A stretch of DNA of 64,000 nt from Ketobacter alkanivorans (GCF_002863865.1 NZ_CP022684.1:3911990-3975989), one strand, 5' to 3'. Positions 43,014 through 52,222 are shown, numbered from the stretch's first letter. Numbers and translations are program-made. The notes: generated from the sequence alone by a model not told the origin.

Positions 43014-43628
43014 ATGAGTTTTTACGAAGATAGAATCTTTCCGATCTTTATGGAGTTGGCGACGAAAACGTTTCGTCGCGAAATCGCCGATCTATTGGGC
43101 TCTGCTGAGGGGCGCGTGCTTGAGATAGGGGCGGGAACCGGTGCCAATTTAGGGTTTTATTCCGCAGGGGTTTCGGAGGTTGTGGGAATTGAGCCGGTTG
43201 CTGCCATGCTGGACAAAGCGCATGGTGTCGTGGCGCGAGCAGGCTACGATTTTCCGATTACCCTGCAGGTAGGCGATGCCCGCGATTTACCGTTCGATGA
43301 TGCCAGTTTTGACAGTGTGGTGGCGTGCCTGGTGTTCTGCACGATTCCGCAACCGGAAAAGGCCGCTGCAGAAATGCATCGTGTGCTGAAGCCGGGAGGC
43401 AAGGTGGTGTTTTATGAGCATGTGGCATCATCGAGGCCTGGGGTTCATGCATGGCAAAAGCGCATTAATCCATTGTGGCGCAAGCTGGCGTGCGGATGTG
43501 AAATAACCCGTGATACCCGTCAGCTGTTCGAGCGGGCCGGGTTCAGTTATCAGCAGATCAGCGATTTTGAGCACCCCAAGGTGCCGCCTCTGATGGCTCC
43601 TATCATCTCGGGAATTGCGGTCAAATAG
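43014..43628 (+). CDS. Class-I SAM-dependent methyltransferase
   Basis: A 204-residue methyltransferase. Motif I is VLEIGAGTGANLGFY, motif II has VVGIEPVAAML, VGDARDLPFDDASFDSV is the next, and HRVLKPGGKVVFYEHV follows. The closest types are the ubiE/METTL7-like small-molecule and thiol methyltransferases. The substrate is unknown. It is convergent with the FabR-like gene. Confidence 0.87.
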   Translation: MSFYEDRIFPIFMELATKTFRREIADLLGSAEGRVLEIGAGTGANLGFYSAGVSEVVGIEPVAAMLDKAHGVVARAGYDFPITLQVGDARDLPFDDASFDSVVACLVFCTIPQPEKAAAEMHRVLKPGGKVVFYEHVASSRPGVHAWQKRINPLWRKLACGCEITRDTRQLFERAGFSYQQISDFEHPKVPPLMAPIISGIAVK

Positions 43629-43635
43629 CGTGTTG

Positions 43636-44286
43636 TTACGACAGCATCATGTTGCGTGACAGGTGTTGGGAATTGGCCATGGCTTCCGCTCCCCAGTAAA
43701 TGGCGCGGATATGGTGGGCCAGCCGCTTTTCGGCTTCTTTCTGTTTTGCGTAGGGTAGGTCGGCGGTCGAGATGCCGAGATTGAACACCAATGTCGAGAT
43801 GGCCTCGGCGATAAACAGAGGATTGGTGATCTTGCGGTTGCGATGCCGCATTTCCAATTCTATGATTTCCGCCAGCTGATGATTCAGCCCGATCAAGCAG
43901 CGTTGTATAGCGCGTCGGATCAGCGGGGAGTTGCCTGTTGCTTCTCGCGCCAATACCCGGAACAGGGCGCCATTATCCCTGAAGTGTTCCATGCAGACGG
44001 TAACGCTGCTTTCCACTATATCCTCGCCCTTTTCTTCTAATGCCTTCGCGTCTTGCAGGATTGCCTGCAGTGCGGTCTCGGCCTCTTTAACCAGAGCCAG
44101 TCCTAATTCTTCCATGTTTGCGAAGTGACGGTAAAAAGATGCCGGGGCAATGCCCGCTTCCTTTGCCACTTCACGCAGCCCCAGGCTGGAGAACCCTTTA
44201 TCTTCATTCATTTTTTTTAAGGCGGCCGCCAGAATATTGGTTCTGGTCTGTTGTTTCTGTTCCGCGCGGGTTTTTGGTTCGGTCAT
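43636..44286 (-). CDS. FabR/DesT-like TetR-family regulator
   Basis: A 216-residue regulator, with start ATG 44286 (MTEPKTRAEQKQQTR) preferred over the longer frame. The HTH region GLREVAKEAGIAPASFYRHFANMEELGLALV closely follows E. coli FabR ([20 protein letters not shown]). The rest is the ligand-binding helical domain. FabR and DesT repress unsaturated fatty acid genes in response to acyl-CoA or acyl-ACP pools. Here the gene is divergent from a wax ester operon and two FabR-like palindromes lie between them, so it probably controls that operon and itself. Confidence 0.85.
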   Translation of the reverse strand: MTEPKTRAEQKQQTRTNILAAALKKMNEDKGFSSLGLREVAKEAGIAPASFYRHFANMEELGLALVKEAETALQAILQDAKALEEKGEDIVESSVTVCMEHFRDNGALFRVLAREATGNSPLIRRAIQRCLIGLNHQLAEIIELEMRHRNRKITNPLFIAEAISTLVFNLGISTADLPYAKQKEAEKRLAHHIRAIYWGAEAMANSQHLSRNMMLS

Positions 44287-44386
44287 AACTAAGCAAATTG
44301 ATTCAGGTGCGCCATACTGATTGTGATCCGTTAAGGGAAGTTCTCGGATTCGGGGCGCAAAAAGGGAGTCCACATTCAGCTGATTA

Positions 44387-44404
44387 AGTGTACAAGTGTT
44401 TGCT
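44387..44404. promoter_or_regulatory. FabR/DesT-type operator, proximal to regulator gene
   Basis: AGTGTACAAGTGTTTGCT is an imperfect 18-bp palindrome 101 bp upstream of the regulator start. Read on the minus strand it contains GCAAACACTTGT, which is identical to 12 bases of the site at 44525-44542. Confidence 0.6.
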
Positions 44405-44496
44405 GAAAAAGCAATGACATTCTCTGGTATTGTCTGATTGTTGGATTTAAGTCGGCTGATTTAGCCATTTTTGTGGCAAATATGGCCGCTATTTTC

Positions 44497-44524
44497 TTGC
44501 GTTTTATAAAAACCGGAGTATATT
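44497..44524 (+). promoter_or_regulatory. Promoter of the wax ester operon
   Basis: TTGCGT at 44497-44502 and TATATT at 44519-44524 with a 16-bp spacer. The predicted transcription start near 44531 falls inside the operator at 44525-44542, a layout typical of repression. Confidence 0.6.
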
Positions 44525-44542
44525 GGCAAACACTTGTTTGCT
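44525..44542. promoter_or_regulatory. FabR/DesT-type operator at wax operon start site
   Basis: GGCAAACACTTGTTTGCT has perfect 7-bp arms GCAAACA/TGTTTGC around a 2-bp centre. It directly follows the -10 box of the wax ester operon. It resembles the 18-bp palindromes I recall for FabR and DesT. Confidence 0.65.
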
Positions 44543-44612
44543 GAAATATGCGACGCTTTTTGTATACCCCTACGATTGTTTCAGCAGTCCATGTGGGCTA
44601 AGGGAATAAATT

Positions 44613-45983
44613 ATGAGGACTTTCAATCAGTTGGCGCGTGAGCCAATGACCAATGTCGACACGGCTTGGTTGCGGATGGATTCGGACGAGAATTTGATGG
44701 TGATTAATGGCTTGCTGTTTTTTGATGAGCCAATGAGCCAGGAAGAATTTAAAACTCTGTTAGAAGAGCGTCTGGTCGCCCAGCATAAGCGTTTTCGTCA
44801 GCGCCCTGTATGTGAAGGCAATGCCTATTATTGGGAGGAGTTGCCAGAGCTGGATATGGATTACCATCTGACCTCGTTGGTGGTTGATGAAGAGGGTGAT
44901 CCTGATGAAGCGTTACGACGAACCGTCAGTAAGCTGATTCCGCTACCATTAGAATCCGGAAAGCCCTTGTGGCGGTTTCATTTTGTGTCCGGCTTCAAGT
45001 CCGGCAGTGCGGTACTGGTGCGGGTTCATCACAGCTATGCCGACGGTATCGCTTTGATTTCAGTGCTTGATTCTATTGCCGATCATTCGGTGCTCCATAG
45101 CTCTCCGGCTGCTCGCTTTAAAACGCCGGAGCGTAAGCCAAAGTCCGATGCGGTTTTGCATCGGCTGGCTTTTTTGTTCACCAGCGTTCTGTTCTATCTA
45201 GGTTTTGCCGGCGCCTGGTTGTTTGAAATGTTGCGGGTTACGTTCTGTAGGCCGGATACCAAAACCGCATACAAGCGTGCGTTGTCTCCTAATAAAGAAG
45301 TGGGCTGGGCACCGTCGTTGCCGGTTGAACAGGTTAAGCAGGTGGGCAAGGCCATGGACTGCACTATAAACGATGTGATTCTTGGTTGTGTGGCGGGCAG
45401 TTTGCGGCGCTACCTTGAGCGCATCGGTGAGCCTGTGGCGGGTGTCTGCGTGCGCGCCACAATCCCTGTTAATTTGCGCCCGTTGGATGAGGCTCTAGAC
45501 CTGGGCAATCGCTTTGGTTTGGTGTATCTGGAATTGCCGGTAGGTGGGGCTAGCCCCCATGATCGTATCAAGGCGGTTCAGCGCAGCATGAAAAAGCTGA
45601 AAAATGGTATGCAGGCTCAGATGAGCTACAACGTTTTGGGGATGCTGGGTTACTTTCCCAGTGTGATTGAGCGCTGGGCGCTCAAGTTTTTCTCCAGTAA
45701 GGCTTCCGCCGTTATGACCAATGTGCCTGGGCCGTCGGAACCGGTGGTGTTGATGGGTAGAAAGCTATCCAAGCCCATGTTTTGGGTGCCGCAGTCAGGT
45801 GGGATTGGTATCGGCGTCAGTATTTTAAGTTATGACAATAAGGTTGAGTTTGGGTTTGTGGCGGATGCGGCATTGGTGCCAGATCCGCAGGCTATGATTG
45901 ATGATTTTGTTGATGAATTTAAGTCCATTCAAGCGGAAGTGTTGGGAGCGCTTTCGTTCGAAGGGCAGCTTTCTCAGGCGTAA
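44613..45983 (+). CDS. Wax ester synthase/diacylglycerol acyltransferase (WS/DGAT)
   Basis: A 456-residue member of the bacterial WS/DGAT family. The catalytic HHxxxDG is HHSYADG at 139-145. Other family blocks are PLESGKPLWRFHFV, NDVILGCVAGSLRRYL, ATIPVNLRP and MTNVPGPSEPV in the C-terminal domain. It esterifies fatty alcohol or diacylglycerol with acyl-CoA to make storage lipid at the cytoplasmic membrane. It is first in an operon with a fatty acyl-CoA reductase that supplies the alcohol. A purine-rich leader (AAGGGAA) repeated before the next gene precedes the ATG. Confidence 0.92.
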   Translation: MRTFNQLAREPMTNVDTAWLRMDSDENLMVINGLLFFDEPMSQEEFKTLLEERLVAQHKRFRQRPVCEGNAYYWEELPELDMDYHLTSLVVDEEGDPDEALRRTVSKLIPLPLESGKPLWRFHFVSGFKSGSAVLVRVHHSYADGIALISVLDSIADHSVLHSSPAARFKTPERKPKSDAVLHRLAFLFTSVLFYLGFAGAWLFEMLRVTFCRPDTKTAYKRALSPNKEVGWAPSLPVEQVKQVGKAMDCTINDVILGCVAGSLRRYLERIGEPVAGVCVRATIPVNLRPLDEALDLGNRFGLVYLELPVGGASPHDRIKAVQRSMKKLKNGMQAQMSYNVLGMLGYFPSVIERWALKFFSSKASAVMTNVPGPSEPVVLMGRKLSKPMFWVPQSGGIGIGVSILSYDNKVEFGFVADAALVPDPQAMIDDFVDEFKSIQAEVLGALSFEGQLSQA

Positions 45984-46057
45984 CACCTGGGTCGGTTTTA
46001 TTAACTTTGGGAATGGCTTAGTCGGTTGGGCTAAGGGAATATTATGAGGTATTGGTT

Positions 46058-48049
46058 ATGGCATATTTTGTAACAGGCGCAACGGGCTTTATTGGCCGCT
46101 ATTTAGTGGAAAATCTACTTAAGCGGGAAGGTACAATCTATGTGCTGTGTCGTGAATCGTCGCTGGAAAAGGTAGAGGCGCTGCGCAAGAAGGTGGGTGA
46201 TCTGGATGGCCGTGTTGTACCGGTAACAGGTGATTTGACTCAGCCTCGATTGGGCTTGAGCGATGCGGACCTGGCCAAGTTGGAAGGCAACATAAAGCAT
46301 TTCTTTCATCTGGCAGCAATCTATGATTTAGCAGCCGGTGAAACCGAGCAGGTGCTTACCAATATCGAGGGCACGCGCAATGCCATGAATGCTGCAGAGG
46401 CCATCGGAGCGGGTTGCTTCCACCACACTAGCTCCATTGCGGCAGCGGGCATGTACCCAGGCATATTCCGTGAGGATATGTTTGAAGAGGCCGAAAAGCT
46501 TAACGATGCCTATCTTCGCACTAAGCACGAGTCCGAGGGGTTGGTGCGCAAACTATGCAAGGTACCATTCCGTATTTATCGACCCGCGATGGTCGTTGGG
46601 CATTCCAAAACCGGTGAAATCGATAAGATCGATGGCCCCTATTATTTCTTTACCCTGATTAAAAAGTTACGACAGCTACTGCCACCGTGGATGCCTGTGG
46701 TGGGTATTGAGGGCGGCCGCTTTAACCTGGTTCCCGTGGATTATGTGGCAGATGCGATGGATCATCTTGCTCATCAGGATGGATTGAATGGTAAGTGTTT
46801 TCACCTGACCGATGAGACTCATTACAAGATTGGCGAAGTGATCAATATTTTCGCCCGTGCCGGTCACGCTCCGCAAATGACCATGCGGGTTGATACGCGT
46901 ATGTTCGGCTTTTTGCCGCCGTTTCTGCGTAAAACACTGAGCACCTTGCCACCGGTGCGGCGTATTACCAGTACGATCCTGGAAGATCTAGGTATTCCTC
47001 GCTCAGTAATGAAGTTTACAGATTACTACACCAAATTTGACAACCGCGAGGCTCGGGCTGCGCTGGAAGGCTCCGGTATCAGCTGTCCCAAGTTGGACAC
47101 GTATGCGTGGCGCTTGTGGGATTTCTGGGAGCGCAACCTTGATCCTGATCTGTTTATTGATCGTTCGCTGGAAGGTCGAGTTGCAGATAAGGTGGTCGTG
47201 GTGACAGGAGCGTCCTCTGGTATTGGTAAGGCAACGGCGATAAAGCTGGCAGAAGCCGGTGCAATTGTGATTATGGCTGCTCGTAAGCCCACTAAGCTGG
47301 AAAAAGCCAAACAGGAAATAGAAGAGAAGGGCGGTAAGGTCTATTCCTATAGCGTGGACATCGCGGATATGGAAGATTGTGACCGTTTCGCCAAGCAGGT
47401 GCTGGAAGATTTTGGGCGCGTGGATGTGTTGATTAATAATGCAGGGCGATCTATTCGTCGTTCTATTAATCTATCCTATGATCGTTTCCACGATTTTGAG
47501 CGCACCATGCAGCTGAATTATTTCGGTTCTTTGCGCCTGATCATGAATTTCTTGCCGGTGATGGAGCGCAATCGCAGCGGTCATGTCATCAATATTTCAT
47601 CCATAGGTACGTTGACGATGCCCGCACGTTTTAGTGCGTATGTGGCCTCCAAGTCGGCTCTGGACGCGTTTTCTCGCTGTGCTGCGTCAGAGTTTTCGGA
47701 TTGCAATGTGCATTTTTCTACCATCAATATGCCCCTGGTGCGTACACCCATGATTGCACCTACCAAGATTTACGAGAACGTGCCTACTATCAGCCCCGAA
47801 GAAGCGGCGGATATGGTGGGTGAGGCGATCATATATCGCAGTAAGCGTATTGCGACCAAGCTGGGTGTGTTTGGGCAGGTGGTGCATGCGGTAGCGCCGA
47901 AGTTTGCCGAAATTATTATTAATACCGGCTTCCGTATGTTCCCTGATTCTGCAGCGGCGAAGGGTAATAGCGATGAGTCGGCTCCGGCGCCAGTGGTGTC
48001 CCCAGAGCAGATGGCGTTTGCTTATCTGATGCGAGGCGTGCATTGGTAA
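46058..48049 (+). CDS. Two-domain fatty acyl-CoA reductase (alcohol-forming, Marinobacter type)
   Basis: A 663-residue protein from ATG 46058, with GAGG 8 nt upstream; TTG 46052 adds two residues. The N-terminal extended-SDR/thioester-reductase domain (about 1-350) has VTGATGFIGRYLVE and YLRTKHESE. The C-terminal classical SDR (about 375-640) has VVTGASSGIGKATA, NNAGRSIRRS and YVASKSALDAF. This layout and long shared blocks (FREDMFEEAEKL, WERNLDPDLF, HDFERTMQLNYFGS) match Marinobacter Maqu_2220, which reduces acyl-CoA through aldehyde to alcohol. It sits 74 bp after WS/DGAT, a complete wax ester pathway. Confidence 0.93.
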   Translation: MAYFVTGATGFIGRYLVENLLKREGTIYVLCRESSLEKVEALRKKVGDLDGRVVPVTGDLTQPRLGLSDADLAKLEGNIKHFFHLAAIYDLAAGETEQVLTNIEGTRNAMNAAEAIGAGCFHHTSSIAAAGMYPGIFREDMFEEAEKLNDAYLRTKHESEGLVRKLCKVPFRIYRPAMVVGHSKTGEIDKIDGPYYFFTLIKKLRQLLPPWMPVVGIEGGRFNLVPVDYVADAMDHLAHQDGLNGKCFHLTDETHYKIGEVINIFARAGHAPQMTMRVDTRMFGFLPPFLRKTLSTLPPVRRITSTILEDLGIPRSVMKFTDYYTKFDNREARAALEGSGISCPKLDTYAWRLWDFWERNLDPDLFIDRSLEGRVADKVVVVTGASSGIGKATAIKLAEAGAIVIMAARKPTKLEKAKQEIEEKGGKVYSYSVDIADMEDCDRFAKQVLEDFGRVDVLINNAGRSIRRSINLSYDRFHDFERTMQLNYFGSLRLIMNFLPVMERNRSGHVINISSIGTLTMPARFSAYVASKSALDAFSRCAASEFSDCNVHFSTINMPLVRTPMIAPTKIYENVPTISPEEAADMVGEAIIYRSKRIATKLGVFGQVVHAVAPKFAEIIINTGFRMFPDSAAAKGNSDESAPAPVVSPEQMAFAYLMRGVHW

Positions 48050-48068
48050 TCGGGAGCTGATTGAGAAG

Positions 48069-48102
48069 AAGGCCGCGCTCATCCAGAACGCGGCCTTTTT
48101 TT
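48069..48102 (+). terminator. Intrinsic terminator of wax ester operon
   Basis: AAGGCCGCG (48069-48077) pairs with CGCGGCCTT (48089-48097), followed by seven T. It ends 53 bp after the reductase stop and touches the stop codon of the convergent MORN gene. Confidence 0.9.
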
Positions 48103-49780
48103 AGCGTTGGATGCCGGGCAGGTTGTTTTTGGTGCTGAGACGGAATGCGCCGTGATCAAAGGCCAGCAGTTGCCCCTCATCATCACTGACTTGGAATTGA
48201 AACGAGCCACTGATCCATTCGCCATTATCCGATTCCACAACGACTTTGCCCGATTGTAAGTGATCGGCGCTGAGGTTGGCGCTTTTACTTTTTACCATGA
48301 CGTCTTTCAGTGTGTAGTTACCGGGGCCTTTGTAGTCAGCTATGACCATGCGGATTTCGGTGTCACCGTGTACCGATACTATGTCAACGGCGTCGGAAAA
48401 CAATGACGCCCGTTTTCGCCACCAGGCGCGCTCGGGAATCGCCATCAGGTCTTTCTCTGCCCAGTTTTCGCTGAAGTAAATATCGCTGCGATCGGTGCGC
48501 AGCTCAGCCACCGTGAGATGCTTTATTTGCTGCTTTTCCTGTTCCAGGGTTTGTGTGAATGCCTGGTTTGCATTTGGAATAGACATGGAGGCGCTGGCGT
48601 ATTTCGCCTTTGCAGGGGTAGTGGGTTGCGACTTGGCTGGCTGAGCGGTGGATGCAACAGCGGGTGATTCAGGTACAAAGGGCTTGGCAACAGGGATGAC
48701 TACAGCGGAGGCTGTGGCGGCCGTTACGATCGCTGCAGGTTTTTTCACTTTGGGTTTGGCAGCCGGTTTGGGATCTGGTTTGGCTGTTTGCTTGGATGGC
48801 TTTGCGGTTGTGGTTTTAGTGGTAACCGGTTTACTGGCGGGGGCTGCCGCTGTAGTTGTGCTGGCTGCCGAGGCCAATGTGCTTGTGGCAACCGCAGCAA
48901 CGGCGACAGTCGCTGTTTTGGCGGCTGTTTTCGGCGCAGCAGGTGCCTTAGCTACTGCTACCGGTGCTTTCACCAGCTTGTTACGCTTGTATTGGCAGGG
49001 AGTGCTTTTGCCTGCCCGAGTGCAGCTGCCTTCGCCGTGGGCTTGGTCATGCTCAAACGTGCCTTGATATTGATAGCCCAGAGCGGACACCATTAAGCCC
49101 TCTCCATGGCGCATGCCTTCTACAAAGGGGCCTTCGTAGTAACCACCAGTGTTGTAATCAATGCGGCCGTTGCCATCTTGATTGCCATTGCGCCAGTCAC
49201 CTGAATACACATCACCGTTGGGATAGAAATAACGTCCCTTGCCATGGGGCTTGCCGTCTTCAAACGATCCTTCGTACGTGCCGCCGGATATAAAAGTCAG
49301 GGTGCCGTAGCCGTGGGGTTTGCCTTCGTACCAGCCGCCATCGTAATAGGTATTATCGATGTAGGTCTGTCGGCCCTGGCCATGAGGTACCCCGGATTTG
49401 AATTCACCTTCGTAGATCGAGCCTGCGGCATAGCGGCGGATACCCTTTCCCTGAGGTTCATCCTTGTGCCAGCTGCCTTCGAATTCGTCACCGTTGGCAT
49501 ATTTCATAACGCCCTCGCCCTGGCGACGGCCATGATCGAATCGGCCCCAATATTGGGCACCATTGGCATATGTCAGGCTGCCATAGCCATGGGGTTGGCT
49601 TTTTAACCATTCACCTTCGTAACGGGCGCCATCGGGCCAGACGTGTTGTTTGCTTTCGGTTTGATATTCGGTGATGTTGAGATAGCTTTGCTGGTCAACC
49701 GGTTCCGCCTGTGTGTTCATGCAGAATACGAGTAACGCGCCCCAAACCCCTGTCTTGATTCGTATTGTTTTCATATGCAA
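48101..49780 (-). CDS. Secreted MORN-repeat protein
   Basis: A 559-residue protein with signal peptide (VWGALLVFCMNTQA). About nine MORN repeats fill residues 50-270, in the form Y-E-G-x-W...H/Q-G-x-G, for example YDGGWYEGKPHGYGTLTF. A Lys/Ala/Pro/Thr-rich low-complexity linker spans about 275-400. A C-terminal domain (about 420-559) resembles a beta-rich SnoaL-type nuclear-transport-factor-like fold (VSVHGDTEIRMVIADYKG), though this is uncertain. MORN repeats bind lipids or peptides; the location is probably periplasmic. Confidence 0.82.
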   Translation of the reverse strand: MHMKTIRIKTGVWGALLVFCMNTQAEPVDQQSYLNITEYQTESKQHVWPDGARYEGEWLKSQPHGYGSLTYANGAQYWGRFDHGRRQGEGVMKYANGDEFEGSWHKDEPQGKGIRRYAAGSIYEGEFKSGVPHGQGRQTYIDNTYYDGGWYEGKPHGYGTLTFISGGTYEGSFEDGKPHGKGRYFYPNGDVYSGDWRNGNQDGNGRIDYNTGGYYEGPFVEGMRHGEGLMVSALGYQYQGTFEHDQAHGEGSCTRAGKSTPCQYKRNKLVKAPVAVAKAPAAPKTAAKTATVAVAAVATSTLASAASTTTAAAPASKPVTTKTTTAKPSKQTAKPDPKPAAKPKVKKPAAIVTAATASAVVIPVAKPFVPESPAVASTAQPAKSQPTTPAKAKYASASMSIPNANQAFTQTLEQEKQQIKHLTVAELRTDRSDIYFSENWAEKDLMAIPERAWWRKRASLFSDAVDIVSVHGDTEIRMVIADYKGPGNYTLKDVMVKSKSANLSADHLQSGKVVVESDNGEWISGSFQFQVSDDEGQLLAFDHGAFRLSTKNNLPGIQR

Positions 49781-49939
49781 ACGCCTTAAAGGCGAACCCC
49801 AAGTGGTTCAAATTAGCCGGTTTACTGAATACCGGATCTTTTTTCTAAATAATTCCAAAATAATGCGCGGGTTTCAATGAGTGAGTTGTAACGCAGCCTA
49901 TACTTACAGATGTTCGGAGTAAATTAAGAGGACAGCGAA

Positions 49940-50194
49940 ATGTGGCTTGTTCAGGTAATTTGGGGCGTATTGCGCACAGAATGGACCTCTTCCGCCAAGC
50001 CCGATCCTCGGCATGGCTCTCGCCGCAGGCTCTGTAAATCCTATCGTCAGCGCCGTCAGCAGGTAAAAAATTTCTGGGTTGTAGCGGGGGTGCTGGTGTT
50101 GATTGAGCCGGCATTGCCGTTCGCCGTATTTGTGTCGCTGTTTACCACTTTTGTATCGTTCATGTATTTGGATGAGGCGGAGGAAAGTTCCTGA
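49940..50194 (+). CDS. Small membrane protein, hypothetical
   Basis: An 84-residue protein with GAGGA 7 nt before ATG 49940. A basic segment (RHGSRRRLCKSYRQRRQQ, about 24-41) precedes two close hydrophobic helices (FWVVAGVLVLIEPALPF and AVFVSLFTTFVSFMY). I do not recognise a family. The ribosome-binding site and composition favour a real gene. Confidence 0.6.
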   Translation: MWLVQVIWGVLRTEWTSSAKPDPRHGSRRRLCKSYRQRRQQVKNFWVVAGVLVLIEPALPFAVFVSLFTTFVSFMYLDEAEESS

Positions 50195-50477
50195 CGGGTT
50201 ACAAAAAAGCACAGTATATGTGAGTGCTTGCAAACCTGGGAGCGTCTGTGGCTGGATGGTCAGTTATAAGCTGATCCAACTTTGGCTGGATAAAATCTAA
50301 CCAGGGTCGATCTAAATTCATGGGATTTGTCATAATTCTAACATTGAAAAGGATGATTAAATTTCACTGTAAATTCCGTAGTGAGACCCATTGGGCAAAA
50401 CCAGCACCAGCCCCGCAGAAGGTCGAGCTACACTAAAGCGGTATGCGGAACAGCAATTTAAACTGATGAGGCTATAA

Positions 50478-51737
50478 GTGGCAGTTGAGCGTTTTGTTGA
50501 CAGTAGCGTAATCCGTAAGTTGATTTTGCTGATCGTGATGGCGGTGTTCGCCAGTAACGGTTCGGCTAGCGGCGGCTGGGTTATCGAGCGCGATGATCGA
50601 GGCGACAGCCCTTTGCTGAAAGAGCGAAAGGCGATAGCTATGTCGCCGGAGCAGCGTGAACAGCAGGCATTGTCCGCCGCCTATAACCAGGCATTGGAAG
50701 CGGAGCAGGCCCGTATCCGGGATCACTGGGCCTCTCCTGAGGTCAGCAGCCAAACCCGCTGGGTGGCGTATTCCGACGATTATTCGTCTAAACGGGTTGT
50801 GGATTTCGAAGTCAATCAGATCGAAATCAGTATTGATGGAATCTACACTGGTAGCCGTTTGGATTTTACCGCGATGTCGTCAAAAGTGGGGTCACAACTG
50901 GAGTTGACCCTGGGCACTTCGATCAAGGCGGCGGTGGAGCAGGATCCGATTCAAAAAGCGATCAACCAGGCGTATGCCAGCGTGGATAAAGCGCCCGTAG
51001 CGGATGATGCGGGTGACGAGTTGGTGTTGAAGGAGTTGTTCACGGCCGCTCGCCCCAGTGCAGTGGATGTGCGTAATGCAGCGGCCACCTTGATGCGCAA
51101 AGCCTCCATACGTTATCAGGCGGTCAATGCCAGTTTGGCCTCGGTGCCGGTGAATACGGGAAGGAAGCTGACCTATGTTGTGCCGCTACCGGATAACCGT
51201 CTGCGCAAAAAAGTAATGGAATACCGGCCTGAGGTGAGCAAGAACGCTCAGCGTTTCTCATTAAGTTCTGACGTCATGATGGCCATTATTCACACTGAGA
51301 GTCATTTCAATCCGCTGGCCCGCTCCCACATCCCGGCGTTTGGTTTGATGCAGATCGTACCGTCGACAGCTGGTCGTGATGCCACCAAAAAACTGTATAA
51401 AAAGCCCACCCTGCTCAGTGCGCAGTACTTGTATAACCCCAAGAAGAATATTGAGGTGGGGGCGGCTTATCTGAGCGTGCTTTATTACCAGTATCTGAAG
51501 GACATCAAGAACCCGGAGAGCAGACTCTATTACACCTTGGCCGCCTACAATGCAGGTGCTTCTAATGTGGCTCGGGCATTTGTCGGAAAAGCCAGCTTTA
51601 CGGATGCGGTGGATACCATAAACACCATGACTCCGGATCAAGTACTGGATCGGTTGGTGACCAAGTCACCCCACAAAGAAACCCGCGACTACGTGAAGAA
51701 AATTCTCAAGCGCCGGGCGTACTACGCGACACTATGA
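50478..51737 (+). CDS. MltC-like lytic murein transglycosylase
   Basis: A 419-residue protein from GTG 50478 with GAGG upstream. A signal-anchor-like N-terminus (LILLIVMAVFASNGSA) has no lipobox. Residues 90-245 match the DUF3393 domain found before the catalytic part of MltC. The SLT domain at about 255-400 has catalytic Glu in MMAIIHTESHFNPLARS, FGLMQIVPSTAG and YYTLAAYNAGASNVARAF. It cleaves peptidoglycan to anhydromuropeptides. The stop overlaps the lipoprotein gene by 4 bp. Confidence 0.9.
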   Translation: MAVERFVDSSVIRKLILLIVMAVFASNGSASGGWVIERDDRGDSPLLKERKAIAMSPEQREQQALSAAYNQALEAEQARIRDHWASPEVSSQTRWVAYSDDYSSKRVVDFEVNQIEISIDGIYTGSRLDFTAMSSKVGSQLELTLGTSIKAAVEQDPIQKAINQAYASVDKAPVADDAGDELVLKELFTAARPSAVDVRNAAATLMRKASIRYQAVNASLASVPVNTGRKLTYVVPLPDNRLRKKVMEYRPEVSKNAQRFSLSSDVMMAIIHTESHFNPLARSHIPAFGLMQIVPSTAGRDATKKLYKKPTLLSAQYLYNPKKNIEVGAAYLSVLYYQYLKDIKNPESRLYYTLAAYNAGASNVARAFVGKASFTDAVDTINTMTPDQVLDRLVTKSPHKETRDYVKKILKRRAYYATL

Positions 51738-52222
51738 GGGTGAGAGAGGCGGGGGCAGCATTGCTGGGTCTTGTGTTGGCCGGTTGTGGTGCCGAGCGTC
51801 TGGAAGAAGTCAGTGGCGCTGTGGAGCAGCAACGGCTTGCGGTTGCTGCACTCGAGGCCCGTCTTCAAGCATTGGAAAGTGTGCCCGAGCTTTCTTTTAT
51901 CCTGTCTGAATACCATGTGCAACTGGAAGAGCAGATGTTCCAGCCGTTGCTGAAAAGCAGTGCCCGCCTACAAGCCACTGGGGATAGTGTGCCTCATACA
52001 TTTTATGTTGATATGTTGCTGCAGGTGGAGGTGCCATCGGAAGGTTTTGTGGCGGTGAATCGTCAGGTGTTTCCGGTGTTTGAAGGCAAAAGCCGGGTGG
52101 AGTTGACCCAGGTGTTGCCGATTCACGGTCTTGGTAAAGAGGATATCAAGGTCACCCTGCGGCCGATGAACTGGTATGGCAGTCAGCGCATTCCAGAGGC
52201 GCGGGTGACCTATCAAGAGTGA
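51734..52222 (+). CDS. Small lipoprotein with coiled coil
   Basis: A 162-residue protein with a clear lipobox (GLVLAGC, Cys18). A heptad-like coiled coil follows at about 22-50 (LEEVSGAVEQQRLAVAALEARLQALE). The rest is a beta-rich domain ending VTLRPMNWYGSQRIPEARVTY. It is translationally coupled to the transglycosylase and may be its envelope partner. No named family is recognised. Confidence 0.7.
   Translation: MRVREAGAALLGLVLAGCGAERLEEVSGAVEQQRLAVAALEARLQALESVPELSFILSEYHVQLEEQMFQPLLKSSARLQATGDSVPHTFYVDMLLQVEVPSEGFVAVNRQVFPVFEGKSRVELTQVLPIHGLGKEDIKVTLRPMNWYGSQRIPEARVTYQE

Noticed and set aside
41886..48102. Similar GGCCGC-stem terminators at 41886 and 48069 as a possible repeat family
   Set aside because: Only the stem bases are alike; loops and flanks differ, as expected for independent GC-rich terminators.
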